64,000 bases of DNA, from positions 1 to 64,000 of the forward strand of contig JAFSXS010000021.1 in NCBI GenBank assembly GCA_017443945.1, read 5' to 3'. The translations under genes were made by a program, and so were the position numbers. Each line of letters begins with the position of its first letter. The first letter of the stretch is position 1. Shown here one piece after another: positions 9,442 through 18,494 of the stretch. Source of the stretch: Synergistaceae bacterium. Its GTDB lineage: Bacteria > Synergistota > Synergistia > Synergistales > Aminobacteriaceae. Below the pieces are notes generated by a model. The model was not told the origin of the DNA, did not search any database, and saw only the letters and a program-made list of their open reading frames with translations.

Positions 9442-10373
9442 GATAATAAACCTCCGTTTAATGCTGTATCAAGTGAGATTAACGCGACTTCAGCCTGATT
9501 TATATTAGGCTCTCTCGTTGTTAAATATTGCAGAGTCAAAAACGGTGCTATTACGCAGAGTCCAAATTTCCCGGAACTTGATGCGAATCTTATAATCTCG
9601 TAAGAAATCCCAATTACGACGGGAATTAATATAATGCGCGCTAAAACCTGCAAAATAAAACTTTCTCCGGCAATAAGAGTCTTTACCGGCGAGAAAACTA
9701 TAATGCTTACTATAACGGCAATCAGCAAAAACGATGTCCCGCACCTCGGATGTATTCGCGAACATTTCATAATATTTTCGGGAGTCATTGCTTGGCCGCT
9801 CTCGAATGCGTTAATAGTCTTATGTTCTGCACCGTGATACTTGAAGACTTCTTTAATGTCAGACCAGAGTCCTATAATTGCAACGTAAGCAACAAATATT
9901 ACAGCACGCAAAACGCCTTCTATAATATTCACATAAAGGGGAGTGCTTGCCATATGACCAGCCAGCCACAACGGAAGCGCGATAAATAAACCTCCTACAG
10001 CAAAAATCGCAATCAGAATCGACAATAAAATATCTTTGAACGTCAATTTTTCCTGCGTTTCCTCAAGTGCGACCTCTGCCGAACGTGATAATGCTTTGAA
10101 TCCCGTAGCTAACATTTCACACATGGTAACGACTCCGCGAATCAACGGCAATTTATAAGGGTATCTCTGAGTCCGTGAACTATGCGGCCAATTTTCTTTG
10201 AATATTTCACCGGTTGGCCTTCTTACAGCGAGTCCCCATAAATTTTTGCCCTTCATCAGCACGCCTTCAATTACTGCCTGACCTCCGACGGGAATTTTCT
10301 TAATGTCTGACTCGGCTTGTGATATAAATAAATTTACTGCTAACATAAATAAATGATTCAATCTCTTAAACAA
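9438..10373 (-). CDS. DUF1385 (YqhQ-like) integral membrane protein
   Basis: About 311 residues. The conserved N-terminal signature GGQAVIEGVLMKG and later HGAEHKTINAFE and SRIHPRCGTSF identify DUF1385, a family of unknown function with several membrane helices (about six here). The frame is open upstream to 10490 inside thyX, but a GGAGG within the thyX end sits nine bases before TTG 10371-10373, giving an 8-bp overlap with the thyX stop. I prefer that start; ATG 10346 is the alternative. rpmE, DUF1385, prfA and prmC are often neighbours in Firmicutes-like genomes, which supports the call. Confidence 0.87.
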   Translation of the reverse strand: MFKRLNHLFMLAVNLFISQAESDIKKIPVGGQAVIEGVLMKGKNLWGLAVRRPTGEIFKENWPHSSRTQRYPYKLPLIRGVVTMCEMLATGFKALSRSAEVALEETQEKLTFKDILLSILIAIFAVGGLFIALPLWLAGHMASTPLYVNIIEGVLRAVIFVAYVAIIGLWSDIKEVFKYHGAEHKTINAFESGQAMTPENIMKCSRIHPRCGTSFLLIAVIVSIIVFSPVKTLIAGESFILQVLARIILIPVVIGISYEIIRFASSSGKFGLCVIAPFLTLQYLTTREPNINQAEVALISLDTALNGGLLS

Positions 10374-11055
10374 GTAATAAATCCTCCATATTTCTATAAG
10401 GCTTGTTGCATGAGCGGGACTCCTCACATTTTCCGAATATACATGATGGGCCGGCTTTCTCGAATAAAACCGGAGCTTTTTCCCGCACAAGAATTAACAT
10501 TTTACGCGCTAATTCGTGAATCTCCCATTGTGCACGGCGGCAAAGTCTGAGGCTGAAAAAATGATGAAGTTCACGGGCATTCATTGTCATAACGAGTCTA
10601 GTAGAATAACCGTGAGGGAGAATAAAACGCGCGTCTTCTTTCGTTATTCCCATTTCGAGCAAATTTTTATAAGTGTTATGAGCTGACTCGGCCTGTTCCT
10701 GAAAAATTTTTAATGCTTCCGGGTTATCTTGAATCGATGGGGGAATAATAATCGAATCGGGCGAAAAATTCATTTGCACATAGCGTTGACTCTGCTGGCT
10801 GAAACTTGCGACTCTGTGCCTGACTAACTGATGAGAGGCCACGCGGCTTAAACCGTCAATCCCGAAAGTAAAATTTACGTGCTCAAATGTTGAAAGATGA
10901 CCGCTTTTGAATAACTCTGCAATTAATTTGCGCGATAAATTCTGTTCTTGAGCCTGCAATAAATCACCGGCTGTTATGTCGCTATAACAAATTTTCGCGG
11001 CAGCTGCGACTATTTGATCAGGTTCGGGAGTGTGAGCTAATAAAGTTACATTCAT
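10366..11055 (-). CDS. thyX: flavin-dependent thymidylate synthase ThyX
   Basis: A 229-residue FAD-dependent enzyme making dTMP from dUMP with methylene-tetrahydrofolate and NADPH. The ThyX signature RHRxxSxxxxSxRY is at 79-92 (RHRVASFSQQSQRY). Length is typical. It lies between rpmE and the DUF1385 gene, a position not usual for the rpmE-prfA neighbourhood, and starts just below the rpmE terminator, so it needs its own promoter or read-through. No thyA is in the window. Confidence 0.95.
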   Translation of the reverse strand: MNVTLLAHTPEPDQIVAAAAKICYSDITAGDLLQAQEQNLSRKLIAELFKSGHLSTFEHVNFTFGIDGLSRVASHQLVRHRVASFSQQSQRYVQMNFSPDSIIIPPSIQDNPEALKIFQEQAESAHNTYKNLLEMGITKEDARFILPHGYSTRLVMTMNARELHHFFSLRLCRRAQWEIHELARKMLILVREKAPVLFEKAGPSCIFGKCEESRSCNKPYRNMEDLLLV

Positions 11056-11065
11056 AGCAATATAA

Positions 11066-11093
11066 TAAAAAAAGGGGCTTGCGATTTGCCCCC
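11066..11093 (-). terminator. terminator after rpmE
   Basis: On the minus strand GGGGC and GCCCC (11088-11092 and 11074-11078 in plus coordinates) pair around a 9-base loop and are followed by a run of T (11066-11073). It sits only 11 bp above the thyX start codon. Confidence 0.75.
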
Positions 11094-11108
11094 TTCCATG
11101 ACAAATTA

Positions 11109-11336
11109 TTATACGTCCGTTTTCTGTCCGTAGTTGATGCCCTGATATTTTTTCTGGAATTTCTCAAGGCGGCCTGCTTCAGTTAAGACTCTGCCCTTCT
11201 TGCCGGAATAAAACGGGTGGCACGCTGAACAGACTCCGACTCTGATTTCCTTCATTGTTGAACGTGTTGTAAAAGTATTTCCGCACGCACATGTAACTTT
11301 GCATTCCTGATAGTCAGGATGAATTTTTTCTTTCAT
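11109..11336 (-). CDS. rpmE: 50S ribosomal protein L31 (zinc-binding form)
   Basis: A 75-residue L31. Four cysteines (16, 18, 36 and 39) match the zinc-binding C+ form, and the motifs MKEKIHPDY and HPFYSGK are standard. It is a component of the 50S subunit bridging to the small-subunit head. AGGAGG-type site upstream. It is 18 bp downstream of rpsO and is followed by a strong terminator. Confidence 0.97.
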   Translation of the reverse strand: MKEKIHPDYQECKVTCACGNTFTTRSTMKEIRVGVCSACHPFYSGKKGRVLTEAGRLEKFQKKYQGINYGQKTDV

Positions 11337-11354
11337 GATAATTGCCTCCTGTGA

Positions 11355-11621
11355 TTAGTGCCTGAGTCCGAGACGCTCAATTAATGAACGATATCTGTTA
11401 AAATCTTTGTTCATCAAGTAGCGTAATAATCTTCTTCTGCTTCCGACCATTTTTAAGAGTCCGCGTCTTGAGTGAAAATCTTTCTTATGAATCTTCAAAT
11501 GTTCCGTGAGTTCGCGGATTCTTTCGGTTAAGATTGCGACTTGGACTTCAGGTGAACCTGTGTCTTTCTCGTGAGTCTTGTACTCTGCAATTACTTCTTG
11601 TTTCTTGTCCTTCTGGATCAT
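11355..11621 (-). CDS. rpsO: 30S ribosomal protein S15
   Basis: An 88-residue S15 that binds 16S rRNA early in 30S assembly. The ATG at 11621 has AGGAGG nine bases upstream and gives the normal family length; a further 10 in-frame codons upstream to 11651 are not part of the protein. The core [15 protein letters not shown] and [20 protein letters not shown] are conserved. pnp does not follow, unlike in many bacteria; rpmE does. Confidence 0.97.
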   Translation of the reverse strand: MIQKDKKQEVIAEYKTHEKDTGSPEVQVAILTERIRELTEHLKIHKKDFHSRRGLLKMVGSRRRLLRYLMNKDFNRYRSLIERLGLRH

Positions 11622-11744
11622 AAAAAATTTACCTCCTGATAAAATCTTCAAAGCTGGGAATAAAGCGCAATCCAGAACGCAATATTCTAAGCAGCGAGTG
11701 TAAGCGCGAATATATTAACACCCAACGAAAAATTTTGCACCCGT

Positions 11745-12608
11745 TTATTTGCTAAAGTCAGATAAATTTGTAATGGCTGCAACTTTTTCCGGCGGCATTC
11801 CTTCTGCTAAAAGACGTTGTGCGATTTCTTTCAGGTTAGCGATTTCTTTTGCAAGTCCTTCTGCGAGTCCTTCTGCACGTCCTGCTTCCCTCTCAATTTC
11901 AAAAAAACTCTTTACGTACTTCATAGTATTTTCTCCTTCCGGTAATGTTTGACGAACTTTCTCAAATTTATGCTCTTTCGTCATGGCATAAAGCAGCTTG
12001 AGTAATTCATCAACGTGTTTAATTTCTGCTTCTTCCGGCACATCATAGTGCTTCTTTGTTCGGACTTGACGCAAATAATCTATTACTACATATGCATCAT
12101 TACCCAACATTTTAGCCTGCTCATCAGTCAGCCACGCAAGCTCAACGACATTAACTCGGCAATCATTCACGAACGGCCTAAACTCTTGCGGAACATTGAG
12201 TCTATCGAATAAATTTTTCGGTGCTGTCCAACGTCTTTCAGTCCCGTAATAAAGTACTATCGTTAACACAAAATACGGCGCATTTTCTTTGTCTGTGAGC
12301 TGCCCGCGATAATCTGCACCCTCATAACCAAATATTCTCAGCGGCATATCAGGATCAATATCTGTTTGATTCTCAAGCCCTATGAGACAAATTGCTATTC
12401 CTTCAGGCTTCCAAAGTTTTACAATGTCGCGCTCTTGTTCGTGCAGGTCATCACCAAATTTATAAATCGAACGCGAACGAATATTTTGCAGTTCTTCAGG
12501 TTTGACTCTGCGGTTTATTCCTGACAAAGCAAAATACAAATTTACAATATCCGCAAATACGTCGTTGTAATCAAATAAAGTTTTTTCGCTCATATCCTTA
12601 TCTGACAA
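11745..12608 (-). CDS. Rpn/YhgA-like PD-(D/E)XK nuclease family protein
   Basis: About 287 residues. The N-terminus (DYNDVFADIVNLYF) and the GLENQ block fit the Rpn family of recombination-promoting nucleases, often labelled putative transposases. The PD-(D/E)XK core appears as an Asp early, then ENQ. The C-terminal third (AEGLAEGLAKEIANLKEIAQRLLAEGMPPEKVAAIT) is the helical repeat tail common in the family. The start is taken as TTG 12606-12608, which has GGGAGG eight bases upstream; the frame extends to 12638. No inverted repeats or target duplication were seen, so it is not scored as an insertion sequence. It may act on DNA in stress or defence. Confidence 0.72.
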   Translation of the reverse strand: MSDKDMSEKTLFDYNDVFADIVNLYFALSGINRRVKPEELQNIRSRSIYKFGDDLHEQERDIVKLWKPEGIAICLIGLENQTDIDPDMPLRIFGYEGADYRGQLTDKENAPYFVLTIVLYYGTERRWTAPKNLFDRLNVPQEFRPFVNDCRVNVVELAWLTDEQAKMLGNDAYVVIDYLRQVRTKKHYDVPEEAEIKHVDELLKLLYAMTKEHKFEKVRQTLPEGENTMKYVKSFFEIEREAGRAEGLAEGLAKEIANLKEIAQRLLAEGMPPEKVAAITNLSDFSK

Positions 12609-12627
12609 ATTTTCGGCCTCCCTTCTT

Positions 12628-13150
12628 GTTATACTCAACGCACTTTATGCCAGTTCCATGCACTTGATTTATACTGCTAGCAAATTTCATTCTGACCTGC
12701 CCGCCACTCTGTTAATATGTTGTTCGCGGATATTCAGTCGTATTTGCTATATTATGTGCGATAAATATTTTATATTATAGTTAATGCTCTTGATTTATTA
12801 TATTAATGAGATATTTTGCAAGTACTCAAATGTAACTGTTATAATGTTAGCGAAAATTTTTCACTCAATGCTTTACGAAATACGAGAATTTTACAACTAC
12901 ATTTGCAACTACAAAAAAATTAATTTTTCACAGTTATATTAATTCTTCACACAAAAATTTTATTTCTTTACCTACGCTATTAATTCACGGAAAAAATTTT
13001 TGCAAGTATTCAAGTGTATTTGCAGTCAACGCACTTAACTTGCCAGCTACAATGTAAATATTTTATCGCGTTTATATAATTCGTTTGCCTGCCCGGATAT
13101 ATCTGACATGAAACAATTTTTATAGTTATTCAAGTGTATTTGCTATAAGT
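12628..13150. repeat. non-coding gap with degenerate iteron-like repeats
   Basis: The roughly 670 bp between the Rpn gene and the rpiB-upp start contain no supported gene. A motif close to TATTCAAGTGTATTTGC occurs at 12732, 12823 (weaker), 13007 and 13127, and a second phrase, CAACGCACTT followed by TGCCAG, occurs near 12633 and 13027. The spacing is irregular (91, 184 and 120 bp). These may be protein-binding iterons or the debris of a larger duplicated unit. A TATAAT-like -10 lies near 13235, before the rpiB-upp start. Confidence 0.5.
12893..12914 (+). repeat. dispersed CAACTAC direct-repeat element, copy 1
   Basis: Two CAACTAC half-sites separated by ATTTG (12-bp period). A near-identical double site occurs at 34415-34436 (minus) and 59970-59990 (plus). 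All three lie in intergenic DNA and are followed by an ACGGA/ACGGAGA plus A-tract/T-tract segment (here near 12987). Confidence 0.6.
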
Positions 13151-13276
13151 GCAAAAAAATTTTCAGACTCGCAAATTAACATCTAATAAAAACGTGTATA
13201 AACTTTTTCTGCGCACAAGCAATTAATCTGTTGCTATAATATAAAAAATTTCTCATATAAAGGAGTAATTTACGTC

Positions 13277-14371
13277 ATGAAAATTGCACTTGGCTGCGAC
13301 CACGCAGGTTATGTCTTGAAAGATGCAGTTGTGAATTTCTTGAACTCTCATGAAATCGAAATATTAGACATGGGAGCCTATGAATACAATAAAGACGACG
13401 ACTACAGCGACCCAGCTTTTAAAGTCGCCGGGACAATCTTAGACGAGGAAACCGACGCAGGTATTTTATTATGCGGTACAGGTTTCGGAATATCAATCGC
13501 CGCTAACAAAATTCCGGGAATCAGAGCCGTTGCATGTCATACCGTTCAAGACGCAAAAATGGCAAAAGCGCACAATAATATTAACGTCCTCGCTATGGGA
13601 GGCAATGTAACTAAGCCCGAAGACGTACCGGAAATTATAAAAACGTGGCTCGATACTCCTTTCGAGGGAGGCAGACACTTAAGACGCATAAATAAAATCG
13701 CTAAGGCCGAGAAAGCTACTTTAACAGTTATGCATCAGGGCGGAGGCAAGGTCGTTATATTCAATCATCCGTTAGTACAACACAAAGTCGGAATAATCAG
13801 AGACGTTAACACCAGCGTCAAACAATTTAGAGAACTCCTCAACGAGATTACAGGCTTGATGGTCTATGAAATCACGCGAAATCTTCCATTAACAGACAAA
13901 GAAGTAACTACACCCGTAGCAAAAACTACTGTTAAGACTCTCGAAGGCAAAAAATTAGCTATCGTTCCCGTTTTGAGAGCAGGACTCGGAATGGTCGACG
14001 GAGTTTTGCAGCTCGTACCAAATGCTAAAGTCGGCCACATAGGTTTATATAGGGATCCTGCAACACTTGAACCGGTCGAATATTATTGCAAGCTCCCATT
14101 TGATATTGAAGAACGCGAAATTTTTGTGTTAGATCCTATGCTTGCAACGGGCGGAAGTTCAAGCGCTGCTATCTCACTCATCAAGAAAAGGGGAGGCCGT
14201 AAAATTTCACTTGTCTGCTTAATCGGCGCACCTGAAGGAATCGAACGCATAAATAAAGATCATCCGGATGTCTCTATTTTTATTGCTGCGTTAGACTCGC
14301 ATTTGAACGATCACGGCTATATCGTACCCGGACTCGGTGATGCCGGCGACAGATTATTTGGGACTAAATAA
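13277..14371 (+). CDS. ribose-5-phosphate isomerase B / uracil phosphoribosyltransferase fusion
   Basis: A single 364-residue reading frame joins two enzymes. Residues 1-147 are RpiB-type: GCDHAG (6-11), catalytic Cys66 in CGTGFGIS, and His99. Residues from about 157 are uracil phosphoribosyltransferase: PVLRAGLGM near 231, the PRPP loop DPMLATGGS (286-294) and the uracil-binding end [17 protein letters not shown]. RpiB interconverts ribulose- and ribose-5-phosphate; Upp makes UMP from uracil and PRPP. PRPP derives from ribose-5-phosphate, so the fusion links adjacent steps of nucleotide salvage. AAAGGAG precedes the ATG. Confidence 0.93.
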   Translation: MKIALGCDHAGYVLKDAVVNFLNSHEIEILDMGAYEYNKDDDYSDPAFKVAGTILDEETDAGILLCGTGFGISIAANKIPGIRAVACHTVQDAKMAKAHNNINVLAMGGNVTKPEDVPEIIKTWLDTPFEGGRHLRRINKIAKAEKATLTVMHQGGGKVVIFNHPLVQHKVGIIRDVNTSVKQFRELLNEITGLMVYEITRNLPLTDKEVTTPVAKTTVKTLEGKKLAIVPVLRAGLGMVDGVLQLVPNAKVGHIGLYRDPATLEPVEYYCKLPFDIEEREIFVLDPMLATGGSSSAAISLIKKRGGRKISLVCLIGAPEGIERINKDHPDVSIFIAALDSHLNDHGYIVPGLGDAGDRLFGTK

Positions 14372-14372
14372 A

Positions 14373-15269
14373 TTGCCTGATATTGACGTTGAAGCATTAA
14401 TTTTCCTGATAATCGGCTTTTTCTGGGGGGGCTTCACTGCTCCCGTTTCGATTAAGCTCGCAGGAATTTACGGAATTATTGACATTCCTGACGCTAGAAA
14501 GATTCACAAAGGTAAAATGCCTCGCGGTGCCGGTCTTGGCTTGTGGATGGGTTATTTGCTAATATCTGTGATAATGTCCGAGTCAATGCCTGAACTAAGA
14601 TTTATTGCAACAGGAGCGACAATTATATTTTTCTGCGGTTATCTTGATGACATGTGCTCGCTGAGTCCTTTTTTGCGGCTCGGTCTGCACTTTATCGCAG
14701 CTTCTATTGTTGTGCTGCCTTTGGGACTTCCTTTAACTATCACAATTATTTCTCTCGTGTGGCTTGCAGGAGTTACAAGCGCATATAACTTAATTGACGG
14801 AATGAACGGTTTATGTATCTCGATGTTTATTGCGTCGTCGGGAGCTTTGTACATTCTCGGAAAATCTTACGCGGGGATTTATATGGGAGCTATGGCACTT
14901 GGAGTCTTATGCTGGAATTTTCCGGCGGCACAAACTTTTTTAGGCGATGGAGGCAGCACGTTATTAGGTTATTTATTTGCGTCTCACTTCCTGAAAAACG
15001 CTATGCCGAATTTAATCAACGCAAAATTTACGGATATTTTGTTATTGCTGATTCTATTCGGAGGGATTCCCGTTATTGATACTACTATAGCATTCACTAG
15101 GCGCATACTTTCGGGAAAATCACCGTTTTATCCCGATAAAAAGCATATGCATCATATTTTAATTTCGCTGACAGGTTCAAATGTCATAACAGTGAGTATA
15201 TTGTTATTGCTGCAGGTTCTCACGTTGGCAGGAGGACTCAGCGTTTATTTCAGGCTGATAGGACAATGA
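14373..15269 (+). CDS. WecA/TagO-like undecaprenyl-phosphate GlcNAc-1-phosphate transferase
   Basis: A polytopic membrane enzyme of about 298 residues. Family motifs: DDMCSLSP (cytoplasmic Asp pair), NLIDGMNGL, NFPAAQTFLGDGGSTLLG, and the C-terminal KKHMHHILI histidine loop. It attaches a sugar-1-phosphate to undecaprenyl phosphate, starting a surface glycan. I place the start at TTG 14373, just after the upp stop and about nine bases after GGGA; the frame also permits ATG 14340 inside upp. Its stop overlaps wecB by 4 bp. With wecB and uppS nearby it fits a glycan-initiation module. Confidence 0.88.
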   Translation: MPDIDVEALIFLIIGFFWGGFTAPVSIKLAGIYGIIDIPDARKIHKGKMPRGAGLGLWMGYLLISVIMSESMPELRFIATGATIIFFCGYLDDMCSLSPFLRLGLHFIAASIVVLPLGLPLTITIISLVWLAGVTSAYNLIDGMNGLCISMFIASSGALYILGKSYAGIYMGAMALGVLCWNFPAAQTFLGDGGSTLLGYLFASHFLKNAMPNLINAKFTDILLLLILFGGIPVIDTTIAFTRRILSGKSPFYPDKKHMHHILISLTGSNVITVSILLLLQVLTLAGGLSVYFRLIGQ

Positions 15270-16393
15270 GAAAAATTATTTGCATAATCGGCACACGGCC
15301 AGAAGCTATAAAAATGGCTCCAGTGATTCAGGAGTTAAAGCAGGACGAAAATTTTTGCGTCAAGACACTTGCAACCGGACAGCATACGGACATGTTGAGA
15401 CAGGCTTTAGACGATTTCGGCATTAAATCAGATTATGACATGAACATAATGAGAGCACGTCAGACTCTTGATTATATTACTTCAAGCGTGTTAAACGGTG
15501 TCGGTGAAATTCTTGACTCTGATTCGCAAAATATGATACTTGTACACGGCGACACTTCGACAACTTTTGCGGCGGCATTGGCTGGCTTTTATCGTCATAT
15601 ACCGGTCGGACACGTCGAAGCAGGACTCAGAAGCCATAATTTGAGTCTCCCGTTCCCAGAAGAAGCAAATAGAGTCTTGACTGACAGAATCGCAAATTTA
15701 TTCTTTGCACCCACTAAGGGCGACGCGGATAATTTAATAAATGAAGGAGTCCCGCGCGAAAAAATTTTTATCACCGGAAATACTGTAATTGATGCACTCT
15801 ATAAAATTTTAGCTAAACAAGTGAGTCAGCCTTCCTACATGCAAAAAATTAATGACCGGCCTTTAATCTTGATGACAGCACACAGGCGCGAGTCATGGGG
15901 TGAGACTCTCAAGGGCATTTGCGCAGGAGTTATTGATATTATTCGTGCGAGACCTGATGTAATTTTCCTGATTCCATTGCATAAGAATCCAATAGTGCGC
16001 GAAGTTATTAGAGAGTGCTTAAAGGATTACGGCGAAAATGTAATTTTTACAGAACCGTTGAATTATCCCGAATTTGTTAATGCTATGAACAAGAGCAAAT
16101 TTATTTTGTCCGACAGCGGGGGAGTCCAAGAAGAAGCAAGCGCAATCAATAAACCGGTTTTAATCATGCGCACATTGTCAGAACGTCCCGAAGCAGTTAA
16201 TCACGGAACTTGTATATTAGTCGGCACAAAACGCGACTCAATCCGCGAAGAGTCATTAAAGCTGTTAAATGATTCTGATTATATGAGTCAGATTCTCGCA
16301 AAAAATATAATGCCGTTCGGAAATGGTACAGCTTCACAAAAGATTCATGAGGCAATAAATAATTTCTTCACAAAGGAGGCTGAACGAACATAG
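15266..16393 (+). CDS. wecB: UDP-N-acetylglucosamine 2-epimerase (non-hydrolysing)
   Basis: A 375-residue enzyme of the WecB/MnaA family that interconverts UDP-GlcNAc and UDP-ManNAc. Visible motifs: IGTRPEAIKMAPV (8-20), HGDTSTT, GHVEAGLRS, HRRESWG and SDSGGVQEEA. Length and order match the family. It overlaps the WecA/TagO-like gene by ATGA and is followed by murA, so UDP-GlcNAc-using steps are clustered. ManNAc-containing linkage units are known for teichoic and enterobacterial common antigens, but the product polymer here is unknown. Confidence 0.95.
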   Translation: MRKIICIIGTRPEAIKMAPVIQELKQDENFCVKTLATGQHTDMLRQALDDFGIKSDYDMNIMRARQTLDYITSSVLNGVGEILDSDSQNMILVHGDTSTTFAAALAGFYRHIPVGHVEAGLRSHNLSLPFPEEANRVLTDRIANLFFAPTKGDADNLINEGVPREKIFITGNTVIDALYKILAKQVSQPSYMQKINDRPLILMTAHRRESWGETLKGICAGVIDIIRARPDVIFLIPLHKNPIVREVIRECLKDYGENVIFTEPLNYPEFVNAMNKSKFILSDSGGVQEEASAINKPVLIMRTLSERPEAVNHGTCILVGTKRDSIREESLKLLNDSDYMSQILAKNIMPFGNGTASQKIHEAINNFFTKEAERT

Positions 16394-16407
16394 AAAATTT
16401 AAACGTT

Positions 16408-17664
16408 ATGAAAATTACCGGCGGAATCCCGTTAAACGGCACAATAAAGACTCAGGGTGCGAAAAATGCTGCTCTGCCGGTCATGGCTGTTGCTTTGCTG
16501 CTCAAGGGCGGGACTCTGACTCTTGATAATGTGCCTGATTTATATGATATTCATTCAATGATGGACATATTAAAGACTCTCGGCGTTGAAATTGAATATA
16601 CTCATGACGGCAAAAACTCGCAGGCAATTTTTAGAGTCCCCGACGAGCTTAAATGGGAAGTCCCCGAATCTCTTGCGCGAAAAATGCGGGCTTCTTCTCT
16701 CATGTTAGGGCCGTTACTTGCTAATTGCGGGAGAGTCTCTTTACCTTTGCCGGGCGGTTGTTCGATCGGAGCAAGACCCATTGATTTACACCTTAAGGGA
16801 CTCAAGCAAATGGGCGCAGAAATTGATATTAAAGACGGAGTCGTTCATGCACGAGTCAAAGGCAGATTGCGCGGACGAAGAATTTATTTAGATTTCCCCT
16901 CAGTAGGAGCAACTGAAAATTTAATGATGGCTGCGTCTCTTGCGTCGGGTGAAACTATAATTGAAAATATCGCGCGTGAACCCGAAATTGATAACTTGGC
17001 CGCGACTCTCAGGTGTGTAGGCGTTCCTGTCGATCTTGAAGGAGTCGGCACTGTCAGAATCAAGGGAATCGATAAAGCCCATTCAGGCCGCGAAAAAGTT
17101 ATACCCGACAGAATCGAGGCATGTACTTATATTCTTGCAGGAGTCATGACTAATGGACATATAAAAGTTGAAGATGTTGTCCCGTCGCATATTGATGCAA
17201 TTCTCGCAAAACTTGAGGAAGCGCGCGCAAAATTTGCAGTCAAGAAAAATGTTATAGAGATTTTTCCCGCTAAACGTCTTCACCCCGTAACGATTAAGAC
17301 ATTGCCTTATCCCGGATTCCCAACTGACTCGCAACCTCAAATGGCAGCAGCTTTATCACTCGCAGCAGGAGTCAGCACAATTGAAGAAAGCGTTTTTCAG
17401 GCGAGATTTCTATATGCTCAGGAATTGAATCGAATGGGCGCAAATATACAGATTTCGCGTGAGGTCGCAATAATAAGAGGGGTCGAAAATTTGCACGGTG
17501 CAGCAGTAAAAGCTACGGACTTAAGGGCAGGGGCTGCGCTGATAATTGCGGGACTGGCTGCTAAGGGTGAAACAAGAGTCGAAGATATGACTCACGTTTG
17601 GCGCGGTTATGAAGCTATTGACAAAAAATTAACTGATTTAGGAGCAAAAGTTGAACTCATGTGA
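16408..17664 (+). CDS. murA: UDP-N-acetylglucosamine 1-carboxyvinyltransferase MurA
   Basis: A 418-residue enzyme adding enolpyruvate from PEP to UDP-GlcNAc, the first committed step of peptidoglycan synthesis. Visible: GAKNAALP with Lys19-Asn20, and Cys118 in LPGGCSIGARPID, the residue alkylated by fosfomycin. The first ATG (16408) has no ribosome site close by. A strong AAAGGAGG lies about ten bases before ATA 16390-16392, in frame, and starting there would add six residues (IENLNV) that resemble the usual MurA N-terminus. I report the ATG start but regard the ATA as possible. Confidence 0.95.
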   Translation: MKITGGIPLNGTIKTQGAKNAALPVMAVALLLKGGTLTLDNVPDLYDIHSMMDILKTLGVEIEYTHDGKNSQAIFRVPDELKWEVPESLARKMRASSLMLGPLLANCGRVSLPLPGGCSIGARPIDLHLKGLKQMGAEIDIKDGVVHARVKGRLRGRRIYLDFPSVGATENLMMAASLASGETIIENIAREPEIDNLAATLRCVGVPVDLEGVGTVRIKGIDKAHSGREKVIPDRIEACTYILAGVMTNGHIKVEDVVPSHIDAILAKLEEARAKFAVKKNVIEIFPAKRLHPVTIKTLPYPGFPTDSQPQMAAALSLAAGVSTIEESVFQARFLYAQELNRMGANIQISREVAIIRGVENLHGAAVKATDLRAGAALIIAGLAAKGETRVEDMTHVWRGYEAIDKKLTDLGAKVELM

Positions 17665-18484
17665 AGCACTGCAAAAAATTGAAATTTTCGCGTTTGTCGG
17701 CCCGGCTGGTACAGGCAAGAGTCATCGTGCGACTCATGTTGCAAAACAAAACGGCATTGATAACATAATCGACGACGGATTATTAATTTCACGCGGGAGA
17801 ATCTTAGCAGGACGAAGCGCAAAATCTGAAATCAACAGGTTACGTGCAATCAGACGCGCAATTTTTGAATATCCCGAACACCGCGACGAGGTTGTGAAAT
17901 ATCTCACTAAGCACCCGCCCGAAAAATTAATGATTCTCGCTACTTCCGTTGACATGATAGAGAAAATTATTGCTAGACTCGGACTCAATCAGCCGTCAAA
18001 GATAATTAATATCTCGGACATCTCAACGCCTGAAGAAATAGAAGCAGCTTTATACGAACGGCGCGAGAAAAAACAGCATGTCGTCCCGGTAGCAAAGGCT
18101 CAAATACAGCAGAATTTTGCGGGAAAACTAGTAAGTCAGATTCGTGGATTCTTTCGCGGCAGAGACAAGGAAGAAAGCAGCAACACAATCGTAAAACCGT
18201 TATTCAGCTTTAACGGCCGAGTTACAATCGAGTCAAATGCTATTATTGAGATGTGCAGAAAACTTTTAGAGTTTCGCAATCACGTCAAGAGAGTCAGAGA
18301 TATTGATTTGGACATTTACGACGACAAAATCGAATTAAGCATAGAACTTGATTTAACACTCGCGAACATGAGCGCACTATCAATCGCAAAATATTTACAG
18401 CGCAGATTGAGATCAAGTTTAAGCTACTTCACCGGTATGGACGTTAAACGCGTAAATATCAGGGTCAACGAAATTTTTTTATGA
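17651..18484 (+). CDS. P-loop ATPase with C-terminal Asp23/Gls24-like domain
   Basis: A 277-residue protein of unknown role. A Walker A motif GPAGTGKS is at 17-24; ILATSVD near residue 96 could be the Walker B strand. Residues about 205-277 (VRDIDLDIYDDKIELSIELDL...LQRRLRSSLSYFTGMDVKRVNIRVNEI) follow the beta-alpha pattern of the Asp23/Gls24 envelope-stress family. A basic linker lies between. Start is TTG 17651 with AGGAG six bases upstream, overlapping murA by 14 bp. Translational coupling with murA and proximity to uppS and cdsA suggest an envelope role, but this is inference. Confidence 0.7.
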   Translation: MNSCEALQKIEIFAFVGPAGTGKSHRATHVAKQNGIDNIIDDGLLISRGRILAGRSAKSEINRLRAIRRAIFEYPEHRDEVVKYLTKHPPEKLMILATSVDMIEKIIARLGLNQPSKIINISDISTPEEIEAALYERREKKQHVVPVAKAQIQQNFAGKLVSQIRGFFRGRDKEESSNTIVKPLFSFNGRVTIESNAIIEMCRKLLEFRNHVKRVRDIDLDIYDDKIELSIELDLTLANMSALSIAKYLQRRLRSSLSYFTGMDVKRVNIRVNEIFL

Positions 18485-18494
18485 GCAAACTATC

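Noticed and set aside
11745-12608. Rpn-family gene as part of an insertion sequence
   Set aside because: No flanking inverted repeats or target duplication were found; the family label of transposase is historical.
12628-13150. Repeats as a CRISPR array
   Set aside because: Units are degenerate and irregularly spaced, and no cas gene is present.
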